6,109 bases of DNA. Source: an uncultured Marmoricola sp. Lineage in GTDB: Bacteria; Actinomycetota; Actinomycetes; Propionibacteriales; Nocardioidaceae. Within the stretch, counting starts at the first letter, position 1. Every line of letters begins with the position of its first letter. This document shows positions 1 to 5,267 of the stretch, piece after piece. The position numbers and the translations under genes were made by a program. The notes under the pieces were generated by a model. That model saw only the letters and a program-made list of their open reading frames with translations, was not told the origin of the DNA and made no database searches. The stretch lies in assembly GCF_943913695.1 (NCBI RefSeq), contig NZ_CALTZE010000173.1:1-6109 (forward strand). The letters are read 5' to 3'.

Positions 1-467
1 GCCATGAGCAGCCCCGTCACCCTCCCCTCGCGCCAGTGCACCCCCGCCTCGTGGGCGCGCAACTCCGCGGTGCGGGCGACCTCGACGCCGGTCGCGTCGC
101 CCGCGGCGTGCAGCACCCGGCGTCGCCGGTGGCCGCCCTCGCGACCCAGCGCCCAGCCGTCGCCCTCGCGGTCGAAGTCGGCACCGGCGGCGACCAGGTC
201 GGCGACGCGCGCCGGCCCCTCGGCGGTGAGCACGGCGACGGTCGCGGGGTCGCAGGCGCCCGCCCCGGCCTCCAAGGTGTCGGCGGCGTGCTGCTCGGGG
301 CTGTCGCCCGCGCCGACCGCGGCCGCCACCCCGCCCTGCGCGCAGCGGGTGCTGCCCGCGCCCTCGCTGACGACGAGCACCCGGCGCCCGGCAGCGGCCA
401 GGCCGCTCGCCGCGGTCAGCCCGGCGACCCCGCCGCCCACGACGACGACGTCCCACTCGGCGCTCAC
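1..467 (-). CDS. nadB: L-aspartate oxidase NadB, N-terminal part (runs off left edge)
   Basis: NadB is a flavoprotein that oxidises L-aspartate to iminoaspartate, the first step of de novo NAD synthesis, and hands the product to NadA. Only the first 155 codons are present; the gene continues beyond base 1. Visible are the N-terminal FAD-binding Rossmann motif (VVVVGGGVAGLTAA, residues 7-20), the family motif GSTRCAQGGVAAAV (38-51) and EGGHRRRRVLHAAGDATG (110-127), which matches the NadB signature EGGHSxxRVLHAxGDATG. The start is GTG at 467-465. It overlaps the nadA stop as GTGA (467-464), so translational coupling is likely; no strong Shine-Dalgarno sequence is visible. The related succinate dehydrogenase/fumarate reductase flavoproteins are the alternative, but position after nadA and the signatures favour NadB. 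nadC is expected further downstream, outside the window (inference). Confidence 0.95.
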   Translation of the reverse strand, partial: MSAEWDVVVVGGGVAGLTAASGLAAAGRRVLVVSEGAGSTRCAQGGVAAAVGAGDSPEQHAADTLEAGAGACDPATVAVLTAEGPARVADLVAAGADFDREGDGWALGREGGHRRRRVLHAAGDATGVEVARTAELRAHEAGVHWREGRVTGLLM

Positions 468-1444
468 TCGCCACCGCCCGGAGTGCCGATGGCGACCATC
501 CGCTCCACGGCCCGGCGGGCCCGCGCCGCGACGTCGGGGGGTACGACGACCTCGTCGCCCTCGCCGCGCAGCGCGGCCAGCAGGAGCTCCGGCGTGGCCA
601 TCTTCATGTAGCGGCACGACGCCTTGTCGTTCATCGCGAGGAACTCCACGGCCGGGTTGGCGCGCCGCAGCTGGTGCAGCATGCCGACCTCGGTGGCCAC
701 CAGCACGGTGCCCGCGGTCGACTCCCGCGCCGCGTCGACCATGCCGCCGGTGGACAGGATCCGGGTGCGGTCCGCGGGCAGGTCGCCCTGCTCGGTCAGC
801 CACAGCGTGGAGGTCGCGCAGCCGCACTCCGGGTGCACCAGCAGCTCGGCGTCGGGGTGCGCGGCGACCTGGCGGCGTACGTCGTCGGGCCGGATGCCGG
901 CGTGCACGTGGCACTCCCCCAGCCAGACGTGGAGGTTGTCGCGACCTGTCACCCGGCGGACGTGCGCCCCGAGGAACTGGTCGGGGCAGAAGAGCACCGA
1001 CGTCTCCTCCGGGATCGAGCGCACCACCTCGACCGCGTTGGAGGAGGTGCAGCAGATGTCGGTCTCGGCCTTCACCGCGGCCGTGGTGTTGACGTAGGAG
1101 ACGACGACGGCGCCGGGGTGCTGGGCCTTCCACGCCCGCAGCTGGTCGGCGTCGATGGTGTCGGCCAACGAGCAGCCGGCCTCGGCCGTCGGCATCAGCA
1201 CCGTCTTGTCGGGGCTGAGGATCTTGGCGGTCTCGGCCATGAAGTGCACGCCGCAGAAGACGATCACCTCGGCGTCGGTCTCGGCCGCGATCCGCGAGAG
1301 CGCGAGGGAGTCGCCGACGTGGTGGGCGACGTCCTGGATCTCCGGCAACGCGTAGTTGTGCGCCAGCACGACGGCGTGGCGCTGCTCGGCGAGCCGGTGC
1401 ACCTCCTGCTGCCAGGTGGTGGTCGGCGCGGGGGTGATGGTCAT
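464..1444 (-). CDS. nadA: Quinolinate synthase NadA
   Basis: NadA condenses iminoaspartate with dihydroxyacetone phosphate to give quinolinate, using a [4Fe-4S] cluster; it is cytoplasmic. The 326-residue product is a normal family length. The three cluster cysteines can be placed: C91 in EAGCSLAD, C178 in WLGECHVHAGI and C277 in NDKASCRYMKM. The C91-C178 spacing of 87 equals that of the E. coli enzyme as I recall it. Other family motifs are VLAHNYALPEIQD (26-38), VFCGVHFMAETAKIL (62-76), SYVNTTAAVKA (116-126), HPECGC (204-209) and STGGM (231-235). The ATG at 1444-1442 has a Shine-Dalgarno GAGGAG (minus strand, 1455-1450) five bases upstream. It is the first gene of a nadA-nadB unit, divergent from the nrtR-like gene, with an inverted repeat 15 bases ahead of its start. 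As an Fe-S enzyme its activity depends on iron supply, but nothing in the sequence shows iron control here. Confidence 0.98.
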   Translation of the reverse strand: MTITPAPTTTWQQEVHRLAEQRHAVVLAHNYALPEIQDVAHHVGDSLALSRIAAETDAEVIVFCGVHFMAETAKILSPDKTVLMPTAEAGCSLADTIDADQLRAWKAQHPGAVVVSYVNTTAAVKAETDICCTSSNAVEVVRSIPEETSVLFCPDQFLGAHVRRVTGRDNLHVWLGECHVHAGIRPDDVRRQVAAHPDAELLVHPECGCATSTLWLTEQGDLPADRTRILSTGGMVDAARESTAGTVLVATEVGMLHQLRRANPAVEFLAMNDKASCRYMKMATPELLLAALRGEGDEVVVPPDVAARARRAVERMVAIGTPGGGE

Positions 1445-1459
1445 GGTGTCTCCTCGGAG

Positions 1460-1482
1460 GTTTTCGCCTAGTGGTCGAAAAC
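1460..1482. promoter_or_regulatory. Inverted repeat in the nadA/nrtR intergenic region, candidate NrtR operator
   Basis: The arms GTTTTCG (1460-1466) and CGAAAAC (1476-1482) are perfect 7-bp reverse complements around a 9-base centre; two further pairs inside the centre (1468/1474 and 1470/1472) also match. It lies 15 bases from the nadA start and 26 bases from the nrtR start, and is A/T-rich in its arms in an otherwise very GC-rich window. NrtR proteins are known to bind palindromes in front of NAD genes and often their own gene, so this is the natural operator candidate. I did not match it to a published lineage motif. Confidence 0.75.
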
Positions 1483-1502
1483 TGCTGGTGCCACGCTAGC
1501 AT
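1475..1502 (+). promoter_or_regulatory. Candidate leaderless promoter of nrtR
   Basis: The hexamer TAGCAT (1497-1502) fits the actinobacterial -10 pattern TANNNT and ends six bases before the GTG at 1509, so transcription would start at or next to the start codon. TCGAAA (1475-1480) matches TTGACA at 4 of 6 positions with a 16-bp spacer and overlaps the right arm of the inverted repeat. There is no clear Shine-Dalgarno sequence before the GTG, as expected for a leaderless mRNA. This is a motif-only prediction. Confidence 0.45.
1493..1498 (-). promoter_or_regulatory. Candidate -10 element of nadA
   Basis: On the minus strand TAGCGT (1498 to 1493) fits TANNNT. A start site about 7 bases downstream (near 1486) would give a leader of about 42 bases in which the inverted repeat 1482-1460 lies just after +1 and the Shine-Dalgarno sequence follows. 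No good -35 is visible. It shares bases 1497-1498 with the opposite-strand nrtR -10 motif. Confidence 0.3.
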
Positions 1503-1508
1503 CAGCCC

Positions 1509-2186
1509 GTGTTCCCCGCCTACCCGCACGAGGTGCTCGCCGTCGTGCTGAGCGTGCGCGACGCCCGCCTGCGGGTGCTGCTCTGGGAGCGCGCCCAGCC
1601 GCCGTACGCCGGCACCTGGGCGCTCCCCGGCGGTGGCGTGCGGGAGGACCAGCGGCTCAAGGAGGCCCTCGCCGAGCACCTGGCCACCAAGGTGCACGTC
1701 GACCACCTCGCCTGGCGCGAGCAGGTCGCGACCCACAGCAAGGTCGACCGCGACCCGCGGGGCCGCGTGCTGGCCACCGGCTACCTCGGGCTGGTGCCCG
1801 CCGACGTCGACCCCGCCCTGCCGCCCGACACGGCGTGGCACCCGGTCGACGCGCTCCCCCCGCTCGCCTTCGACCACGCCGACTTCGTCTCCGCCGCCGT
1901 CGAGCGCCTGCGCGCGAAGCTCTCCTACACCAACATCGCCTTCGCGCTGGCGCCCCGGGAGTTCACCATCGCCACCTTGCGCGGCATCGTCTCCGCCGCC
2001 CTGGGCTACGACGTCACGGCCACCAACCTGACGCGCGTGATGACCCGCCGCCACATGATCGAGCCCACCGGCCGCACCCGCCACCACTCCTCGGCCGGCG
2101 GGCGCCCCGCGACGGAATACCGCTTCTGCGACCGTGCCCTCACCGTCACCGACCCCTTCGCGGTGCTCCGGCCGCCGCGGTCCTGA
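1509..2186 (+). CDS. nrtR: NrtR-type transcriptional regulator of NAD metabolism (degenerate Nudix domain plus winged helix)
   Basis: The 225-residue protein has an N-terminal Nudix-like domain (about 6-125) and a C-terminal winged helix (about 140-210), the architecture of NrtR repressors, which sense ADP-ribose or related NAD metabolites and control NAD genes. Family-like segments are YAGTWALPGGGVRED (33-47), SYTNIAFALAPREFT (139-153), a helix-turn-helix around LRGIVSAALGYDVTATNL (157-174) and GGRPATEYRF (197-206). The Nudix box is inactive by inspection: aligned to G-x5-E-x7-REUxEExGU from G42, the E, R, E, E, E and G positions read Q48, E56, H57, T60, K61 and H63. This fits a ligand sensor rather than a hydrolase. 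The start is GTG 1509, with no Shine-Dalgarno sequence, probably leaderless. Divergence from nadA-nadB supports the role; mycobacterial NrtR is reported to repress the equivalent nadABC operon. The 3' end overlaps the convergent AraC gene by 41 bp. Confidence 0.88.
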   Translation: MFPAYPHEVLAVVLSVRDARLRVLLWERAQPPYAGTWALPGGGVREDQRLKEALAEHLATKVHVDHLAWREQVATHSKVDRDPRGRVLATGYLGLVPADVDPALPPDTAWHPVDALPPLAFDHADFVSAAVERLRAKLSYTNIAFALAPREFTIATLRGIVSAALGYDVTATNLTRVMTRRHMIEPTGRTRHHSSAGGRPATEYRFCDRALTVTDPFAVLRPPRS

Positions 2187-3042
2187 GCGCCGACGCGGGG
2201 AGCGCCGAGCCTGCGCCGGTGCGTGTGAAGAAGCCGCCCGGGGTGACCCCGAAGTGGCCCTTGAAGGCGTCGATGTAGCCGACGGCGCTGCGGTAGCCCA
2301 CCGCCTCAGCGACGTCCTGGACCCGGCCGCCGCTCGCGAGGTGGGGCAGCGAGGCGTTGAGCCGGGCCTGGGTGCGCCACTGCGCGAAGCTGCCGCCGGT
2401 CTCGCGGCCCCACAGTCGTTGCAGCGTCTTGGCGCTCACGTGGACCTCCTCACCCCACTCGACCAGGGTGCGGTGACCGCCGCCCCGAGGGTCGCCCGCG
2501 ACGTCGAGCACCCTGAGGGCGAGCTGTCGTGCGCGAGGGTCCGTCGGCATGGGCAACCGCAGCCCGACGTCGGCCACGGGACGCAGCCGCGGCACCAGAG
2601 AGCTCCACAGCCGACGGGCGAACCCGTCGTCGGTGGTCTCGGCGAGCAGCAGGAGCAGCTCCGCTGCATGGAGGTCCACACTCACCCGGGAGGCCCTCGG
2701 GCCCTGCTCGAGGCCGTGTCCGCCTCGCGAGCCGATCGGGTCGCACTCGACGTACATCGCCCGGGTCGGCACGTTGGCCACCACGTCTCCCAGTGCACCG
2801 GCGGGGAGCCACGCGGCGTGCTGCGGGGTGAGCAGCCACCTGCGATCAGCCATGTGCACGGTCATCACGCCCTCGATGACCCAGACCAGACCGGGGCGGT
2901 CGGCGACGTAGGGCACCCACTCGTAGCCGCCGAGGCCGTAGAGGACGCCGAAGTCGGTGCGGTGGACCGCCAGGCCACCCGCCCCGTACGCCGGGCGGGC
3001 GCTCCAGTCGTGACGGTGCGACGACACCAGCCGGTCGTGCAT
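2146..3042 (-). CDS. AraC-family transcriptional regulator (cupin-type sensor domain)
   Basis: The 298-residue protein has an AraC-type DNA-binding domain at the C-terminus: a first helix-turn-helix within 193-231 (VSAKTLQRLWGRETGGSFAQ, 202-221, then WRTQARLNAS) and a second within 241-272 (VQDVAEAVGYRSAVGYIDAF, 241-260, then KGHFGVTPGGFF). The N-terminal half (about 20-100, with WVIEGVMTVHMADRRW and HAAWLPAGALGDVV) looks like the AraC cupin ligand-binding fold of the group with a WxPAG motif. The start ATG 3042-3040 has AGGGGGA (3055-3049) six bases upstream. It is divergent from an iron-chelate ABC transporter, with an iron box between them, so activation of siderophore uptake, possibly with a ferric siderophore as ligand, is the likely job (inference). 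The last ~26 residues are Ala/Arg-rich, lie beyond the conserved domain and their codons overlap the end of the convergent nrtR gene. Confidence 0.9.
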   Translation of the reverse strand: MHDRLVSSHRHDWSARPAYGAGGLAVHRTDFGVLYGLGGYEWVPYVADRPGLVWVIEGVMTVHMADRRWLLTPQHAAWLPAGALGDVVANVPTRAMYVECDPIGSRGGHGLEQGPRASRVSVDLHAAELLLLLAETTDDGFARRLWSSLVPRLRPVADVGLRLPMPTDPRARQLALRVLDVAGDPRGGGHRTLVEWGEEVHVSAKTLQRLWGRETGGSFAQWRTQARLNASLPHLASGGRVQDVAEAVGYRSAVGYIDAFKGHFGVTPGGFFTRTGAGSALPASALRTAAAGAPRRGR

Positions 3043-3081
3043 CGCGCGTCCCCCTGGTGAGGTTGTCCACTTTTCTTGACC

Positions 3082-3087
3082 ATCTTA
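3082..3087 (-). promoter_or_regulatory. Candidate -10 element of the AraC-family gene
   Basis: On the minus strand TAAGAT (3087 to 3082) fits TANNNT. Initiation near 3075 would give a leader of about 33 bases before the Shine-Dalgarno sequence and ATG at 3042. It overlaps the left end of the iron box. No convincing -35 is visible, so this is tentative. Confidence 0.3.
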
Positions 3088-3103
3088 GTGAAGGCTTACC
3101 TAA
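3085..3103. promoter_or_regulatory. DtxR/IdeR-type iron box
   Basis: The 19-mer TTAGTGAAGGCTTACCTAA matches the DtxR/IdeR consensus TTAGGTTAGGCTAACCTAA at 15 of 19 positions; mismatches are at box positions 5, 6, 7 and 13, while both ends (TTAG and CCTAA) are intact. It sits in the 95-bp space between the divergent AraC-family gene and the FecCD permease and overlaps candidate promoter elements of both. Fe2+-loaded DtxR/IdeR proteins repress at such boxes, so iron repression of the importer, and perhaps of the regulator, is expected. Confidence 0.85.
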
Positions 3104-3137
3104 AGTTCTGCTGCTCCCACCGTCAGACGAGGTCCAG

Positions 3138-4198
3138 ATGCAGCGTCCCGCGCAGCAGTGGTCAGGCCTGGACCTCCAGGACCGGGCCGCGCTGTCGCGC
3201 GCCTCGAGCCGGCGGCGGGGCTGGCTGCTGGCCAGCGTGCTGCTGGCGGCAGGACTCGCGCTCCTCAGCCTGCTGCTCGGCTCCTCGACCATCGCGCCGG
3301 GCGAGGTGTGGCGCGCCCTGAGCGACCCCGCCTTCGACAGCGACGCGGCGCTCGCCGTACGCGAGGTGCGCCTGCCCCGGACCCTGCTGGCCCTGCTCGT
3401 GGGGGCGGCGATGGGCGCGGCCGGCGCACTGATGCAGGGCGCGACCCGCAACCCGCTGGCAGACCCCGGACTGCTGGGCGTGAACGCCGGGGCCTCGCTG
3501 ATGGTCGTCGTCGCCGTCTCGGTGCTCTCGCTGAGCGTCTTCAGCCAGTTCGTCTGGCTCGCGCTCGCCGGCGCCGCGCTCGCGACCCTGCTGGTGCACC
3601 TGCTCGGCAGTCGCGGGCCGACGGGTGGCTCGCCGGTCACCATGACGTTGGCCGGCGCCGCCCTGACCATCTTGTTCACCTCGGTCGCCGGAGCGATCCT
3701 GCTCCTGGACCTCGATGCCGCCCAGATCTACGCGCGCTGGGCCGTCGGCTCCCTGGAGGGCGCCGAGACGGCGGTGCTGCTGCAGGTGGCCCCGCTGCTG
3801 CTCGCGGGCCTGGGCCTGGCCCTGGTCGGCGGCCGCCTGCTCAACGCCCTGACCCTCGGCGAGGAGGTCGCCCGGGCGCTGGGGCAGCGAGTGGTCGCCA
3901 CCCGCGTCGTGGTGCTCACGGCTCTGGTGCTCACCTGCGGCGCGGGCACGGCCGCGATCGGTCCGGTGGGGTTCGTCGGCTTCGTGGTCCCCATCTAGCG
4001 CGACGGATGTGCGGGCCCGACTACCGCTGGGTGGTGGGCCTGTCGGTCCCGCTGGGCGCCGCCTTCCTCGTCCTCGCCGACCTGGCCGGACGCCTCGTCG
4101 CCGGCGACGGCGTGATCGCCGCGGGTGTCATGACCGCCTTCCTGGGGGGCCCGCTCTTCGTCGCGCTCGCCCAGAGCCCCCGGCTGCGGGAGCTCTGA
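3138..4198 (+). pseudogene. FecCD-family iron-siderophore ABC permease (FepD-like), frameshifted
   Basis: This is the first transmembrane subunit of a ferric-chelate importer. The ATG at 3138 has GAGG (3129-3132) five bases upstream. An in-frame GTG at 3057 is rejected because the coding region would then include the iron box and promoter. The frame from 3138 gives 286 residues ending at TAG 3996-3998. It contains the family motif TRNPLADPGLLGVNAGAS, several hydrophobic helices and GPVGFVGFVVP, then stops inside the conserved VPHIAR coupling motif. In the -1 frame the protein continues exactly as the family expects: HLARRMCGPDYRW, two more helices and an end at TGA 4196-4198. The repaired length is 353 residues, normal for FecCD. 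One missing C in the run 3989-3992 explains the break. It may be a sequencing error, a true mutation or a -1 slippage site. The truncated form would lack the last 68 residues, including most of the ATPase-contact region, and should not work. Confidence 0.88.
3987..3998 (+). other. Frameshift point: C-run followed by TAG
   Basis: Frame 0 reads GTC CCC ATC TAG. If one C is re-read, or if the run 3989-3992 had five C instead of four, it reads GTC CCC CAT CTA GCG, restoring Val-Pro-His-Leu-Ala as in FecCD permeases. A Pro-tRNA on CCC 3990-3992 could re-pair perfectly with CCC 3989-3991, so slippage is physically possible. No X-XXY-YYZ heptamer is present. A homopolymer error or indel is the simpler reading. 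Confidence 0.85.
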
Positions 4199-4202
4199 GC
4201 GC

Positions 4203-5267
4203 GTGAGCACTCTCGCGGCCGTCCGCTCCCCCGAGCCCGCCGCCCACGCCGTGCGCAGCACGCGTCGGCGTAGTCGGCGGCGCACGTCCACGGTCTGCGC
4301 CGGCCTGCTGGCCCTGTGCCTGCTGGCCGCGGCGGCCTCGTGCCTGGGCGGGTCCTACCCGGTGCCCTGGCGCCAGGTCGGACCCGCGCTGCTCGGCCTG
4401 GGCGACCCGACCACGGTCTACGTCGTCCAGGAGCTGAGGGTGCCGAGGTCGGCCGTCGCGATCGTGGTCGGGTTCGCCTTCGGGGTCTCGGGAGCCGTCT
4501 TCCAGTCCCTGGCGCGCAACCCGATCGCCAGCCCGGACGTCATCGGCATCGGCGCGGGGGCGAGCCTGGGCGCCGTCCTCGCCATCGCCGGCATCGGCTC
4601 CCGCACGGCCCTGGTCCCCCTGGCCGCGCTGGCCGGCGCGCTGCTCACCGGGACCGTGATCCTGCTGCTCGCCGCGCGGAGGACCTTCTCCCCGATGCGG
4701 CTGGTCCTCGTGGGTCTCGGCATGCAGGCCATCCTCAGCGCCGCGATCACCCTGCTGATCGCGCGCCTGGACCGCACCGAGCTCGAGCAGGCCAACCGCT
4801 GGCTCAGCGGCAGCCTCAACGCGCTCGGATGGGTCCACGTGGTGGTCGTCGTCGTGGGCGTGCTGCTGCTCGCGCCGGTCCTCCTCGCGGGGTCCCAGCC
4901 GCTGCGGGTGCTGCAGCTGGGGGAGTCGGTCGCGCGCAGCGCCGGCGTCGCGACCCGGAGGTGGCAGCTCGCGCTGGTGCTCGCGGGCTGCGCTCTGTGC
5001 GCCGTCGCGGTCTCCGTGGCGGGGCCCATCACACTGATCGGCTTCCTCGGCCCCCCTATCGCCCGGTGGCTGTGCCGCTCCCCCGGTCCGGTGCTGCTGG
5101 CCAGCGGGTTGACCTCGGCCGCCGTGCTCGCGGTCGCGGACCTGGTCGCACGCTTCGGCCTGGGCAGCCTCGACCTCCCCGTGGGGGTCCTGACGGGCGC
5201 CCTGGGTGCTCCGGTGCTGCTGCTGGTGCTGCTGCGCCACCGCGGCGGAGCGGGAGGAGGACGGTGA
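4203..5267 (+). CDS. FecCD-family iron-siderophore ABC permease (FepG-like)
   Basis: This is the second transmembrane subunit of the ferric-chelate importer; FecCD permeases work as pairs in the cytoplasmic membrane with one ATPase dimer and an extracytoplasmic binding lipoprotein. The 354-residue product has a basic N-terminus (RRRSRRR, 21-27), then hydrophobic helices from about 31 onward. The family signature LARNPIASPDVIGIGAGAS is at 103-121, RWLSGSLNALGW at 199-210 and GPITLIGFLGPPIARWLC at 274-291. The last is the cytoplasmic coupling motif, normally (A/V)PHIAR; here Pro285 replaces His. The GTG start at 4203 is four bases after the stop of the first permease, with GGGAG (4188-4192) ten bases upstream. 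The stop overlaps the GTG of the ATPase gene (5264-5267). A Gly/Arg-rich C-terminus follows the last helix. The substrate chelate cannot be told from the sequence. Confidence 0.95.
   Translation: MSTLAAVRSPEPAAHAVRSTRRRSRRRTSTVCAGLLALCLLAAAASCLGGSYPVPWRQVGPALLGLGDPTTVYVVQELRVPRSAVAIVVGFAFGVSGAVFQSLARNPIASPDVIGIGAGASLGAVLAIAGIGSRTALVPLAALAGALLTGTVILLLAARRTFSPMRLVLVGLGMQAILSAAITLLIARLDRTELEQANRWLSGSLNALGWVHVVVVVVGVLLLAPVLLAGSQPLRVLQLGESVARSAGVATRRWQLALVLAGCALCAVAVSVAGPITLIGFLGPPIARWLCRSPGPVLLASGLTSAAVLAVADLVARFGLGSLDLPVGVLTGALGAPVLLLVLLRHRGGAGGGR

Larger units (their letters stand above)
3076..3106 (+). promoter_or_regulatory. Candidate promoter of the iron-chelate transporter operon
   Basis: TTGACC (3076-3081) is a 5/6 match to the -35 consensus and TAAAGT (3101-3106) fits TANNNT, with a 19-bp spacer, slightly long. 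The iron box fills most of the spacer and runs into the -10, so a DtxR/IdeR-type repressor bound there would block RNA polymerase. The next in-frame ATG, with its Shine-Dalgarno sequence, lies about 30 bases downstream. Confidence 0.5.

Noticed and set aside
1452..1460. Small CCTC/GAGG dyad covering the nadA Shine-Dalgarno sequence, as a possible RNA switch.
   Set aside because: A 4-bp stem with almost no loop cannot form a stable hairpin.
4..1471. Plus-strand open frames across nadB and nadA (up to 362 codons).
   Set aside because: They are Arg/Ala/Pro-rich shadow translations opposite the well-conserved nadB and nadA.
464..3103. Functional link between Fe-S enzyme NadA and the neighbouring iron uptake locus.
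   Set aside because: The two loci have separate regulators and separate operators and converge rather than share a transcript; adjacency alone does not show a link.
3057..3137. Upstream GTG at 3057 as the start of the first permease.
   Set aside because: It would place the promoter and iron box inside the gene and add a non-family N-terminus; ATG 3138 has a proper Shine-Dalgarno sequence.
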